A stretch of DNA of 64,000 nt. Origin: BJ22 sp021298375. GTDB taxonomy: Bacteria; Planctomycetota; Planctomycetia; Pirellulales; Pirellulaceae. The notes under the pieces are model-generated. The model had not been told where the DNA came from. It saw nothing but the letters and a program-made list of their open reading frames with translations, and made no database searches. The first letter of the stretch is position 1; each line of letters starts with the position of its first letter. The stretch lies in contig JBKDOL010000132.1 in NCBI GenBank assembly GCA_046343015.1, forward strand, positions 1 through 64,000, in the 5' to 3' direction. Shown in pieces: positions 40,959 through 50,428 of the stretch. The position numbers and the translations under genes are program-made.

Positions 40959-42806
40959 TCAGCGGGCCTGGCCGAGAGCAGCGCGGTAGTCGGCGAGTGC
41001 GGAGAAGTACTCGGCCTCGGCATCGATTACCTGTAACTCGGCCTCGGCCTCGGCTTGCTCATAGATGTTGAGCACAATCAAATCGATGTCGCCCTCCTGA
41101 AATTGCTGGCGGCCGATCTCCAGCGAGCGGATGGCGAGTTGTTTGTTGAGCATCGCCTGTTCGTAGCGACTGCGGGCATTGAGGATTGCCGAATAAGCAT
41201 CCTGCATCGCCGTGGTGATTTTGTTGAACACAAAATCGCGTTTGGCGAGGAGTTGAGCCTGTTTGCCTTGAGCCGCGCGGAATTTGCCCCGGGCTTCCCG
41301 CCGTTGCAGGGGAACTTCGGCAAGCAGGCCCGCCTCCATTTCGAACGGAGTCTTGTCTTCCAGGGAACTGGCAGGGGTTCCTGTATCCTTGGAGGCCTCG
41401 ACCACGGCATCGAGTTTGGGAAGCATTTGGTTTTGAGCAGCCGCCAACTCGACGTTCACCTTCTCCAATTCGAGATTGAGTTCACGGATGTCGGGACGGG
41501 AGGCAATCGCTTCTGCCAAGTCAGCTTCGAAATTGGCCTCCGGGAAGTCAGCCACGGCCGGAAAATCCTGGGGCAACTGAGCCGCATCCGGGAGAAGTGG
41601 CTGGCCGTCGGGAGTGCGCAGGAAAAGTGAGAGCTTGATCGAGGCCGCTTGAAATTTGCGGTTGGCCTCGATCAGCTTTGTTTGCCGTGCCGCGATGAAC
41701 CGGTCGTTGTCGATGCTGGCGATCTCGGGCAGGTCGCCTTCCCGGACGCGGAGCGAGATTTGCTCGACGCGAGCCTGGGCCAACTGCAACTGGTTGCGAG
41801 CCACTTGCAGTGTCTGGCCAAGGGCTACCCAATACCAGTAAGCGTAGGCGGCGTCTCTGGAGAAAAGAATCAGTTGGGACCGGACCATCGGCTCGACCGC
41901 TTGTGAGCCAATTTGTGCCTGGAACAGTTCTGCTCGACGTTTGTCGATCTGCCGGTCCTTGAGCAGCGGAACGCCAAAACCGACCGCATACTCACCGTCG
42001 CCGTCGGTTTGACGCTCTTTGTACCAGGTGGGAAAGTCACCGCGACCGAGTTTGTAGCCACCGTAAACATACCCGCCGGAGTCGTACAGCGGCTGATTGA
42101 GCATCGCGCCTGCGCGATAGTTCTGATAGAAGCCCAACGGTTGGTTGAGCGTCGATGCCTTGGCTTGCAGGTCAAAGGCCCCTTGGGCGGCCAGGGCCTT
42201 GCCGTCGGCAATCTGCTGCTCGGCAGCCGCGGCAATCAGCAGCGGAAAGTGGTTTTGAACCGAGTTGAGAACATCTTCGAGCGTTACGGTTGCCGAGGGG
42301 AGCGGAGTCGGGAGTTCCTCGGCGGGTGTCATGGAAGCGGGGGCGCTGTCGCCCGAAAGCGACTGGGGTGGGAGCGCCGAGTTGTCGCTTTCGTCCAGCG
42401 AATCCTGACGAGGGATCTCTGGCAACTGGGCCGGGGGAGGGGGGGCCAGCGGCACTTGGCCTGAACCACTGGGCGGGGAATTGGCCGGAGCCGAATTGCC
42501 GTCCTGAAAACTGACTTGAATGAAGGGGTTTGTGCCCGAGTTGTTTGCGGGGTCTTGAGCGACTAACGGAGGTGCGGACGCAACGCTCGACGGAGGCAAA
42601 GAGTCCTTCGCCTGGGCCTTTCTCCCGAGCCGCGAAGAGAGGCTCGCGGGCCGATTGGGGGGATGAACAGCGTTCGGAGCCGGACGAACTGCCAGAGCCC
42701 GGTCGCCGCGGAGATAGGCCGCGGAAGACGTCTGGCAGCCGCATTGAGCGAGCAGCAGCAGTCCGCAGGCCGAAACGAGAATCGATGCCACGCGGGCCGA
42801 GCACAC
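40959..42806 (-). CDS. TolC-like outer-membrane efflux lipoprotein
   Basis: The start is uncertain: I place it at GTG 42806, which leads into a lipoprotein signal with lipobox LLAQC; an in-frame ATG at 43013 would lie inside the preceding HlyD gene. The N-terminal 200 residues are Pro/Ser/Ala-rich, and the outer-membrane-factor domain follows with typical repeats (VEQISLRVREGDLPEIASIDNDRF, KLIEANRKFQAASIKLSLFL, AAQNQMLPKLDAVVEASKD). It would form the outer-membrane channel of the type I secretion-like system with HlyD and ABC genes upstream on the same strand. Confidence 0.85.
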   Translation of the reverse strand: MCSARVASILVSACGLLLLAQCGCQTSSAAYLRGDRALAVRPAPNAVHPPNRPASLSSRLGRKAQAKDSLPPSSVASAPPLVAQDPANNSGTNPFIQVSFQDGNSAPANSPPSGSGQVPLAPPPPAQLPEIPRQDSLDESDNSALPPQSLSGDSAPASMTPAEELPTPLPSATVTLEDVLNSVQNHFPLLIAAAAEQQIADGKALAAQGAFDLQAKASTLNQPLGFYQNYRAGAMLNQPLYDSGGYVYGGYKLGRGDFPTWYKERQTDGDGEYAVGFGVPLLKDRQIDKRRAELFQAQIGSQAVEPMVRSQLILFSRDAAYAYWYWVALGQTLQVARNQLQLAQARVEQISLRVREGDLPEIASIDNDRFIAARQTKLIEANRKFQAASIKLSLFLRTPDGQPLLPDAAQLPQDFPAVADFPEANFEADLAEAIASRPDIRELNLELEKVNVELAAAQNQMLPKLDAVVEASKDTGTPASSLEDKTPFEMEAGLLAEVPLQRREARGKFRAAQGKQAQLLAKRDFVFNKITTAMQDAYSAILNARSRYEQAMLNKQLAIRSLEIGRQQFQEGDIDLIVLNIYEQAEAEAELQVIDAEAEYFSALADYRAALGQAR

Positions 42807-42847
42807 GCGGGCCGAGCAAGCGCGGACAAAAGCGTTGTTCCGCGCGC

Positions 42848-44191
42848 TTACTTCGGCAGTGGAACCTTGGTGGGCTTTTCCCGGTTTGGGTCCTCGATCA
42901 CCGGAGGGAATCCATTGATCTGACGCCAGATTTCGTAGCCCAGGCTGACCGTTTTGAGCATGACCCAACCGTTGGCGCGAACGCCTTGTCGAAGATTTTG
43001 GGTGGGTGGCCATTCGGTATCTTTCTCGGGGGTCACCTGAATCCGGAATTTTCCAGTCCCATCGTCGGTTGGATCGACTTTGGCAACTTGGCCGCCGAAG
43101 GTGCCAACGGCGACACTGGGCCAGCCCGAAAATTGAATTGCGGGCCAGCCCTCGAATTGCAGACGCACGTGGTCACCTACGTGAATCAGGGAAATGTCAT
43201 TTCCATTAATAAACAGTTCAACCGCCCGCTCACTTGTTTCGGGAACAATCGTGAACAGGGTTTCGCCTTCCTTGATCGTTTGCCCACGCTCATACAGTGG
43301 GAGTCTGTAAATGGTGCCGTCGCGCGGAGCCGTGATTCGGAGCAACTTCAGTTCGCTGAGTTTGATATCGATGTCCCGGATCTCCTTTTGCACGGTGGCT
43401 TGGAGTCCCAAAGCATCCTGCTCCATCGCTTTGGCGTAGTCGATCTTGGTTTGGGCTTCGCTCCGTTTCTGTTCCAGTTCATGCTGCTTGGCATCCACCT
43501 CTTTCAAGGCAGACTGGACTTCGAACTTGGCCGAGGCCAGGTCCGAAATCGCCACATCGAGGTCCTTCTTCAGTTTCTCAAGCTCTTTTTCCGCAGTCGC
43601 GCCCTTGTCAAACAGGGAGCGTTGCCGCTCATAGTTCAGTCGAGCCTGCAACTCTTTGGCTTCATAGCCCGGCAGCAGCGTTTGTTTCGCCTGCAGCTTG
43701 GCTTGCGCCATTTCGACCATTTCTTCTGCTGCGCGAACACCATAGTCGCGGGCGTCAGTAAAGTCCTTGATATTCCGCTGATAAACCTCGGCCTTGATTT
43801 TTGCTGACTCCAGCTTCGCCCGCAGGTCAGCCAGCTGGAAGTTCATTTGTTCGACCATGTTCGCCGCTGCAGGCTGCAACTCGAGAATCACGGCTCCCTG
43901 TTTGACGAAGTCGCCTTCGCGAAGGTCAGGGGCAATCATCGAGACCACGCCTTTGACGGGGGCCATGACCGGTTGTTGCCGCTCCTGCGGGACAAACGCA
44001 ATCACCCGCCCGCTGCCCCGGGCCGATTGCTGCCACGGCAGGAGCAGCATCAGCAGCGAACTGATTAGCAACATGCCGAGCAACACGTAACCGAGCCAGC
44101 GAATCCAAGTCGAGGACTGGACCAGCCGGAGAGCCGGCAGTTCAGCCGCGAATTCGCCGTAATTTCCCCGGGCAACGGCCTTTTCTTGCAT
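42848..44191 (-). CDS. HlyD-family membrane fusion protein
   Basis: 447 aa from ATG 44191. One transmembrane helix (WLGYVLLGMLLISSLLMLLLP) is followed by a lipoyl half-motif (APVKGVVSMIAPDLREGDFV), a long coiled-coil hairpin (about 130-310, with EAKELQARLNYERQRSLF and KKDLDVAISDLASAKFEVQ), the second lipoyl half (LRITAPRDGTIYRLPLYERG) and a beta-barrel domain. It links the ABC exporter to the TolC-like channel. It lies 65 nt after the ABC gene and precedes the tolC-like gene. Confidence 0.92.
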   Translation of the reverse strand: MQEKAVARGNYGEFAAELPALRLVQSSTWIRWLGYVLLGMLLISSLLMLLLPWQQSARGSGRVIAFVPQERQQPVMAPVKGVVSMIAPDLREGDFVKQGAVILELQPAAANMVEQMNFQLADLRAKLESAKIKAEVYQRNIKDFTDARDYGVRAAEEMVEMAQAKLQAKQTLLPGYEAKELQARLNYERQRSLFDKGATAEKELEKLKKDLDVAISDLASAKFEVQSALKEVDAKQHELEQKRSEAQTKIDYAKAMEQDALGLQATVQKEIRDIDIKLSELKLLRITAPRDGTIYRLPLYERGQTIKEGETLFTIVPETSERAVELFINGNDISLIHVGDHVRLQFEGWPAIQFSGWPSVAVGTFGGQVAKVDPTDDGTGKFRIQVTPEKDTEWPPTQNLRQGVRANGWVMLKTVSLGYEIWRQINGFPPVIEDPNREKPTKVPLPK

Positions 44192-44256
44192 CGTCACAAT
44201 CCTTACGGAACGTCCAGTTTGACTAGGGAAAAAAACGGTAAACGAGGTTTCGTCAG

Positions 44257-46368
44257 TTAGCCTTGCTTGCCGAGTTTGACCAGGTTCTGGCAAAGCTTGC
44301 CCAGCGATTCGCGACTTGTAAACAAAATCAAAGTACCTTGGAATTCGCGCTGAATGGATTCAATGATTTGTTTCGCTTCCTCCTGCGGCAAGGCGTCGAG
44401 CGTGCTGTCGATCAACAGCAGGCCGGGGTTGCCCGCGAGGGCTCGGGCAAGCATCAGCCGGGCAATCTGCGAGTCCGTCAGGGGGCGTCCACCCGTTTGG
44501 ACTTCGGTCTGAGAGCCACTGCCGAGGGTGGCAATCGAATCCTGCAAGCCCGAGATTCGGAGTGCGTTTTTCACGTCCACTCCTGAAACGGTCTCGCGGC
44601 CGAGATGAATGTTCTCTTCAATCGTCCCGGCAAAAACGTCTTGTGCCTGGCGGGCGACGCCGATTTGCTCGCGAAGTGTCTCCAGCCGCAACTCGCGGGC
44701 ATCAATTCCGTTCCACTCCCAGAAACCAGATTCTGTCTGCCGCAAACCGCAGAGCACTTCAACGAGGACCGATTTGCCGGAGCCAGGAGCGCCGACGACG
44801 GCGGTCATCGATCCAGCCGGGAAGTCCGCGCTCACTTCCGAAACGGACTGCTGGCCGTCAATCGCCGCGCTGACCTGATTCAGCCGGACGTGAGCCGCAC
44901 CGCGGGGCATGACCCGCAGCTTGGCGTGCGGTTCCAGCGGAAGGTCGAGCAACGTCCCCAGCTTGTCGATCGCCGCCAAGAGGTCGTACCAGGTTTCAAG
45001 TTGCCGACCAAATTTGGTGAAGGCGCCGACCACCAGCATCACAATCAACTCGGCAGCAACCAATTGCCCCAGCGTCAACTCGCCGCTGACGACCAGCCAC
45101 CCTCCCAACCCGAGCAGGGCTGTGGCAGCAACGGCATAGAGAATCCAGGAGAAAAGAAACTGCCGCAGGAGAATGCGGAAGTGTTTATGTTTCGAATCGA
45201 GATATTGGACAACGAGTTGGTCCATCCGGTTCAGGCCAAGTCCTTGCCCGCCATTCAACTTGAACGCCGTGGGATGGCGGGCGATTTCCTCCAGCCACTC
45301 CGCCACCTTGTACTTCGCCTTCGATTCCTTGATGGCGGTTTGAATTGCCCCCCGGCCCAATACAAACACCACAAACATCATCGCCGAAAGAAGGACAATA
45401 TCGTAACCGAGCAGCCAAGGGTGATAAAAAGCGAGCACTGCCAGGCCGACGAAGGTTTGAATGATGACCGCCAACCCTTCCAACAACAGCTTGGGCATCG
45501 ACTTTTGAACCGTCATAATGTCGAAGAAGCGATTGACCAGTTCCGGAGCGTACTCTCCATCCAGAGCTGATTGCTGGACACGCGGCAACCGAAAGGCGAG
45601 ATCGTCGACTATCCGAACGAAAACCCGACGTTGAAGAATTTCCACGACATAAGTGGTGATTGCATTCAGCAGGGCCGAGAACATCAGAAAGGCAAAGACG
45701 ATCAGCGAAAGCACGATGATCGGCTGCAGGTAGCGCCCCCAGGCAACGGTGTTGACCAAGGCCTCGATCGCCAAGGGCGTGGTCAAAGCAAGCAGCGAGA
45801 TGACCAGCGAGAAAACGAAGATCGTCCAGATGTCGCGCTTCTCAACCCGGATCAAGCGAAGGAGACGGGGGAACGGCTCGAGGTGCTCGCCGGGAGGCGA
45901 ACTCATTGCTCCAAACACCGCGGCCTCTTCGTCGAGCAGTGCGTTCCGGGCAATCAGCCACTCTCGGGTGTCGCTGTTCAATTTCATCCCGAGCATTTTC
46001 TTGAGGTCATTCCAGTGAACCCAGCGACCCTCTTCGCCCTCAACCATCGTCACAAAAAAACGGGAGCCTCGAGCGGCCGTGACGAGCAGCCAAGTTCCGT
46101 TTGAGCCGGCGGTATCGAGAAAGGCTCCGACAGGAATCTGGTTTCCAGCCAAACGGCGGACTTCGGCCAGGCTCAGCTGCTCGCTTTGAATTCTCAAGTT
46201 GACCAAGCTGCCGATTGCCCGCACGGCTTCCAGCGGAGCCAGCACCGTGCCGTCCACAGCCACGGTTTCGAGGTAGGCCCGCTGAGCCAATGAGCGATCA
46301 AACTGCAAGCCGAGCCGCGAACAAAACCCGGCGACGAGGCCCACGAGTTGGGAGGAAGGAGATGACAT
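44257..46368 (-). CDS. Type-I-secretion-like ABC exporter with degenerate catalytic motifs
   Basis: 703 aa, organised as N-terminal C39-like domain without catalytic Cys (residues 1-130), six transmembrane helices (about 180-450) and nucleotide-binding domain (about 480-703). Walker A is intact (GAPGSGKS, 526-533) and the Q-loop is present (Gln573), but the signature is LTDSQ (630-634) instead of LSGGQ, Walker B ends D654-S655 where the catalytic Glu is expected, and the H-loop His is replaced (TSRE, Ser685). The exporter could work slowly, heterodimerise or act as a scaffold. Partner genes HlyD and TolC follow on the same strand. No substrate toxin or peptide gene is adjacent. Confidence 0.88.
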   Translation of the reverse strand: MSSPSSQLVGLVAGFCSRLGLQFDRSLAQRAYLETVAVDGTVLAPLEAVRAIGSLVNLRIQSEQLSLAEVRRLAGNQIPVGAFLDTAGSNGTWLLVTAARGSRFFVTMVEGEEGRWVHWNDLKKMLGMKLNSDTREWLIARNALLDEEAAVFGAMSSPPGEHLEPFPRLLRLIRVEKRDIWTIFVFSLVISLLALTTPLAIEALVNTVAWGRYLQPIIVLSLIVFAFLMFSALLNAITTYVVEILQRRVFVRIVDDLAFRLPRVQQSALDGEYAPELVNRFFDIMTVQKSMPKLLLEGLAVIIQTFVGLAVLAFYHPWLLGYDIVLLSAMMFVVFVLGRGAIQTAIKESKAKYKVAEWLEEIARHPTAFKLNGGQGLGLNRMDQLVVQYLDSKHKHFRILLRQFLFSWILYAVAATALLGLGGWLVVSGELTLGQLVAAELIVMLVVGAFTKFGRQLETWYDLLAAIDKLGTLLDLPLEPHAKLRVMPRGAAHVRLNQVSAAIDGQQSVSEVSADFPAGSMTAVVGAPGSGKSVLVEVLCGLRQTESGFWEWNGIDARELRLETLREQIGVARQAQDVFAGTIEENIHLGRETVSGVDVKNALRISGLQDSIATLGSGSQTEVQTGGRPLTDSQIARLMLARALAGNPGLLLIDSTLDALPQEEAKQIIESIQREFQGTLILFTSRESLGKLCQNLVKLGKQG

Positions 46369-46759
46369 TCAGGGAGCTTTCCCGGTTTTGCGGGAAATCC
46401 GCGATGATTTGGTTGATTTCGCTGAGGCCTGCCCGCATTTATCGGCTGCACACAACCTAGCCCACGGAAGTTCTTTAACTGTTTTAAAAATAATGCCATT
46501 TACATGTTTTAATTTAGAAAAAATCAATCTTTTGAAGATGAGCTTCTCGCGGGGCGAGTTTCAGCCCTTGGAGCCCGAGACGGAGGCTGCTGTCGAGGCT
46601 GCCGGAAGCCGCAGCGGCGGGAGAATCTCTCCGCAGGATTGCCCCCGCGCGGCTGCCCGCTGGTCCGCCGAGGACCTCGCTGGGGAGTGCGTGAAATTTC
46701 GAGGTTGCAATCCGGGGGGGTGTCACCGGGCCGCATCGGGGAATTCGGCCGCGTCGGGC
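46369..46759. other. AT-rich promoter region of the type I secretion genes
   Basis: Within an otherwise GC-rich segment, 46470-46540 is strikingly AT-rich, with runs such as ttttaaaaataatg and tttagaaaaaatcaat. This is upstream of the minus-strand ABC gene and likely holds its promoter; several -10-like hexamers overlap, so I give no exact site. No gene is supported here. Confidence 0.5.
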
Positions 46760-47254
46760 TCAGTCCGGCTGCTGAGCCAGGCGGGCTCTCAAGTCGGGGA
46801 TGATTGCGGCCGGAATGAAATTGGCGAGTTGCTGGTCATCGGCCAGCGGCGTGATCTGCTTGATCAGGCTGCTGGAAACGTGGGAGTAGTCACCATCGGC
46901 CATGAGAAAAATCGTCTCCATGTCCGGGTCCAAACGGCGGTTGGCCATGGTCATGGTAAATTCGGCCGCGATGTCGGTCAGCGGCCGAACACCGCGAATC
47001 ATCACGTTGGCACCACACTCTTTGACAAATTTCACGGCCAACCCGCTGAAGGTGCGCACTTCGACATTGCCCAAATGCCGGGTGACCCGGGAAACGAGCT
47101 CCAGCCGCTCCTGGGGTGCGAACAGAGGGCGCTTTTCAATGTTCTCCCCAATCCCGACGATCAGTTTCTGGACGAGTCGACTGCCGCGCTCGATCACGTT
47201 CAGATGCCCCAGCGTGATCGGGTCAAAGGATCCGGTGTACACAGCCAGTCGCAT
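46760..47254 (-). CDS. coaD: Phosphopantetheine adenylyltransferase CoaD
   Basis: 164 aa from ATG 47254, standard length. N-terminal AVYTGSFDPITLGHLNVIERG is the nucleotidyltransferase TGSFDPxTxGH signature. VMIRGVRPLTDIAAEFTMTMANRRLDPDMETIFL is the conserved substrate-binding block, and SSSLIKQI completes the family. It catalyses the penultimate step of coenzyme A synthesis. Isolated on the minus strand, without other coa genes nearby. Confidence 0.97.
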   Translation of the reverse strand: MRLAVYTGSFDPITLGHLNVIERGSRLVQKLIVGIGENIEKRPLFAPQERLELVSRVTRHLGNVEVRTFSGLAVKFVKECGANVMIRGVRPLTDIAAEFTMTMANRRLDPDMETIFLMADGDYSHVSSSLIKQITPLADDQQLANFIPAAIIPDLRARLAQQPD

Positions 47255-47324
47255 ACAAACCTCCGAGGTCCAAAAATTCAGGACGCAATCACGGGACAAG
47301 GGGTGAGTTGAACGCAAAAAGGAA

Positions 47325-47403
47325 TGAGCATGGCCGTCGGAAAATCAGCATGGCCGTTGGGAAGTGAGCATGGCCGTTGGGAAGTGAGCATCGCCGTTGG
47401 AAG
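47325..47403. repeat. Four 20-bp tandem repeats
   Basis: Four copies of tgagcatggccgttgggaag with few changes lie between coaD and the class V aminotransferase gene. The rest of 47255-47576 shows no gene. Confidence 0.92.
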
Positions 47404-47576
47404 TCGCTGCCATTCCTGCCGCCCAGGGCTAACGAACAGTTTAGGCCAGCCTGGGGCGAGTGGAAACCGAGCGCAGCGGCGTGCCGCAGTTTTTCGCACT
47501 CGGACCGCCCAGTCCGCTGGTCGCTGACCAATCCCGTTCCGCGAGCGGGGGCGGCCCGCGGGCGGCCGCGGAATGG

Positions 47577-48776
47577 TTACTTGCCGGTCAGTTTCCTGAC
47601 TGCCGAGAACAGACGGTCGAAATCCTCTTCGCTGTTGAAGGCATGGACGGCCAGTCGGAGTTTTCCGCCCCGGTAGCTCAGAACGACCCGCTCGCCGTGC
47701 AGTTGCTGTTTCAGTCCCAAAGAGTCCACGCCGGGCACTTCAAAGGCGAGAATTCCTGACTTGACCGCGGTCTCAGTGCGGTCGGAACCGAGCCGCCAAT
47801 CGGCTCGCAGCATCCGTTCAGCGAGTTGGTCGGTCAGGTCCAGAACTCGTTCCGCGATCGCCGAGTGAGTTGGCCCCAGGCCGTACTTGTGGAGCGTTTC
47901 CAGACTGCCGCCCAAGCCGATGAACCCAGCCATGTTTTGCGTCCCGCTCTCGTACCGCGAGGCACTCTGGCGGAGCGTGAGTTCGACCCGGGAAAAATCG
48001 TTCCCGTGGGCCACGCTGTTCCAGCCGATATTCAGTGGCCGAAGCAAATTGAGATGCTCCTCGCGCAGGAAAAAGATTCCCGCTCCCTCCGGTCCGAGCA
48101 ACCACTTGTGACCATCCGCAGCGAAGAAGTCGACCGGTGCCTGCCGCACATCAAGCGGGAAAACCCCCAGCCCCTGAATCGCGTCGAGAAAAAACAGCGC
48201 TCCCCGCTCGTGGACTCGGGCACCCAGTTCAAGGGGATCGAGGCGATAGCCCGAAGCGTAACCAACCCAACTGGCGCTGACGATTCGCGTCCGCGAGTCA
48301 ATCGCATCAACGATCGCATCGATCGGAACGCGCACCCCATCCAAAGGGACCGTCCGCAATTCGACACCGCGCTGGCGCAGCTGCATCCACGGATAAATGT
48401 TGGAGGGGAACTCGTGTTCGGGAATGACGACATTATCCCCGGGCTGCCAAGGAAATCCTTCCGCGACGAGGTTGATTCCAAAGCTGGTATTGGGGACGAG
48501 GCTGATTTCCTTGGGACTGGCATTCACCATTCTCGCAGCCGTCTCACGGGTCGACTGATGCAGTCGATCCCAACTGCCCCAAACGGCATCCCCCTCCAGT
48601 AAAGCTTCACTGGACCACCGCGAGATGCGATCAAATGCCAATTGGGGGATGGCCCCAACGGCGGCGTGATCAAAGTAAGCCCAGCGCGTCGTCACAGGCA
48701 TTTCCCGGCGAAACTGATTCCAGTCCGGCTGCGGGGTGACTGCACGAAGGGGGGCCGAAGAAGCTAGTTCCGGCAT
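47577..48776 (-). CDS. Class V PLP aminotransferase, NifS/CsdB-like
   Basis: 399 aa. PLP-binding signature DGHKWLLGPEG contains the Schiff-base Lys; PNTSFGINLVAEGFPW and the AIQGLGVFPLD Asp are the other PLP contacts. Family members include cysteine desulfurases, selenocysteine lyases and isopenicillin-N epimerase-like enzymes. The mobile catalytic Cys of desulfurases is not obvious in the C-terminal part, so a desulfurase role is unlikely. It is therefore not evidence for selenium metabolism. Isolated gene on the minus strand. Confidence 0.85.
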   Translation of the reverse strand: MPELASSAPLRAVTPQPDWNQFRREMPVTTRWAYFDHAAVGAIPQLAFDRISRWSSEALLEGDAVWGSWDRLHQSTRETAARMVNASPKEISLVPNTSFGINLVAEGFPWQPGDNVVIPEHEFPSNIYPWMQLRQRGVELRTVPLDGVRVPIDAIVDAIDSRTRIVSASWVGYASGYRLDPLELGARVHERGALFFLDAIQGLGVFPLDVRQAPVDFFAADGHKWLLGPEGAGIFFLREEHLNLLRPLNIGWNSVAHGNDFSRVELTLRQSASRYESGTQNMAGFIGLGGSLETLHKYGLGPTHSAIAERVLDLTDQLAERMLRADWRLGSDRTETAVKSGILAFEVPGVDSLGLKQQLHGERVVLSYRGGKLRLAVHAFNSEEDFDRLFSAVRKLTGK

Positions 48777-49118
48777 CGAAGTGTTCCAGAGGTAAAATGA
48801 TAAAGGTCAGGGTGCAATCAAGGGGGGTGCCGCAGGACGCCAAACAGCAACCGTGGCGTCCCGGAGAAGTCCCAAGCGTGTCCCCAAGTGGCTCAAGCGA
48901 ACTTGGCCCAGCCGCTTGCGGAAACCGCTCACGGGACCTTTCGGAAACCGCTCAGGGGACGAGCAGGGGCTCTTGGGAGCAGCCGAAACTTCTCGATCGC
49001 TCGGGAGACGGTTGCCAGCGACTGCCGAAAAAACCGGCAAAACCGGCTCGGATGGACCTTTGCCGCACTCGCTGCGAAGAGGTTTGCCGCTTTTCTGCAA
49101 CCGCTGGCGTGCCTCGGG

Positions 49119-49160
49119 CTGACACTTTGAAAAGCCCAATTATACTAGCGACTGGGCTTT
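49119..49160 (+). promoter_or_regulatory. Sigma-70 promoter with overlapping inverted repeat (operator candidate)
   Basis: CTGACA (49119-49124) and TATACT (49141-49146) are 16 nt apart, five of six consensus bases each. A perfect 8-bp inverted repeat, AAAGCCCA (49131-49138) and TGGGCTTT (49153-49160), flanks the -10 and likely start site, so a repressor dimer could block transcription. It is 104 nt before the small membrane protein at 49264. Nothing else is visible in 48777-49263. Confidence 0.55.
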
Positions 49161-49263
49161 GAGGACCACCGGCGGCGGGAGAGCAGTCATCCAGCTGCAG
49201 CGACTCGGTGGAGTGAAACGATATCCGGCTTCGTGACCCGGTCAACAGAGGGATGCCTGCGGA

Positions 49264-49467
49264 ATGCAGAAGATATTGTGTTATCTGGCGCTAGCCGGAG
49301 CGATCATCGTGCTACTCCTGTTCGGAGCCGACCTGTTGCTCGGCATGCTCGGGATGGTGGATCTCGCCCCGTTTCGCTACAGCAATTTCCTTATCGACAT
49401 CGTCTTTACGATCTGCTCGCTCGCGATTGGCCTGATGAGTTGGCTGACGCTCCGCGAGCAGGTTTAG
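49264..49467 (+). CDS. Small two-helix membrane protein, 67 aa
   Basis: Two hydrophobic helices (YLALAGAIIVLLLFGADLLLG and FLIDIVFTICSLAIGLMSWL) with short polar ends. The hydrophobic pattern and the promoter plus operator-like repeat upstream support a real gene. No homologue is recognised. It could be a small regulatory or stress membrane protein. Confidence 0.7.
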   Translation: MQKILCYLALAGAIIVLLLFGADLLLGMLGMVDLAPFRYSNFLIDIVFTICSLAIGLMSWLTLREQV

Positions 49468-50152
49468 CGAACTCGGTCCCGCGAAATCTGCTCCGGCCCG
49501 GAGTAGCACCTTCTGGACCTTGATGCCGGATCGCTTGCCACGCAAAACTGAGCCGTGTTCGCGACCGCAGAACCCCATCGTGACTGCCGGGGCCTCTGTT
49601 TTCTCTCCGAGCCCCCTCTGCCTGGACAACCGCTCGAGCAGGACTGCATTCGCTTGAGTGCTCATTCTTCGGCTTCCCGCGACTGGGCTTCCCGCGACTG
49701 GGCTCCTCGCTTCACTACTACTCGTCCCGCAACTTTTCATCCCGCGACAGCTTGGACCTCGAATTTCCAAGCCTGTTGGGTTGGGCTCGGCTTCAGCGAC
49801 TGGATCGTTTGGCCCGGTTCGTCCAGTTCAGGGGGGCCCAGCGGCTGAGCCGTGGACCACCCGCTTTTCCCGGCAAAAAACCTTGCCTCTGGACAATTCC
49901 TCGCGGAAAAGCGATACTCAACCCTCCCAACTTGCCGAAAGAGGCATTGGTTCTGCACCGCGAACTCGTACCGCGAACTCGTTTTGAGTGCCGCACCGCT
50001 GATGCAGGTGCTCGATTTGAACGCTCTCGCACCGATTGAGCTCAAATCGATTGCAGCGGGGTGTCAGCAGGCAGTTTGACTGGTCCTGTAGCGACCGTTT
50101 GCAAGTTTGTCGTTTTCACTATTTTTCCTTCACAGTCACGTCTGATTGAGCC
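49468..50152. other. Intergenic stretch ahead of rpsT
   Basis: About 685 nt without a convincing frame. Two to three copies of a 15-mer (cttcccgcgactggg) lie at 49674-49710. The end must hold the rpsT promoter; TTTGACT (about 50077) is the best -35 candidate but no clear -10 follows. Confidence 0.45.
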
Positions 50153-50428
50153 ATGCCCAACAAGAAAGCCGCCGCCAAGCACATGCGTCAAACTCGCGTC
50201 CGTTCCCAGCAAAATCGCTCGGCGCGGAGTGAACTGCGGACCCTTTCCCGGAAGGTGGTGAACGCCGCCGGCGCAGGGAAGATTGAAGAAGCTGAAGCGA
50301 ACTTCAAAGTCGCTGCCAAGCGTCTGGATCAGGCCGCTTCGAAAAACGTGATTCACAAGAACGCCGCCTCGCGGAAGAAGTCTCGCTTGGCCCACGCCAT
50401 TGTCAAAGCCAAGAAGTCGGCCAGCTAA
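50153..50428 (+). CDS. rpsT: 30S ribosomal protein S20
   Basis: 91 aa, normal length. MPNKKAAAKHMRQTRVRSQQNRSARSELRTL and the C-terminal HKNAASRKKSRLAHAIVK are the S20 family signatures. Very basic, three-helix protein that binds 16S rRNA in the small subunit. Single gene; the RBS is weak and the start is fixed by family alignment. Confidence 0.97.
   Translation: MPNKKAAAKHMRQTRVRSQQNRSARSELRTLSRKVVNAAGAGKIEEAEANFKVAAKRLDQAASKNVIHKNAASRKKSRLAHAIVKAKKSAS

Noticed and set aside
44605..45570. 321-codon plus-strand frame inside the ABC exporter
   Set aside because: Shadow of the minus-strand ABC gene, low-complexity translation.
47577..48776. Selenocysteine lyase as part of a Sec pathway
   Set aside because: The fold fits class V aminotransferases, but the gene is 43 kb from the TGA gene, no sel genes accompany it, and the specific catalytic Cys is not evident.
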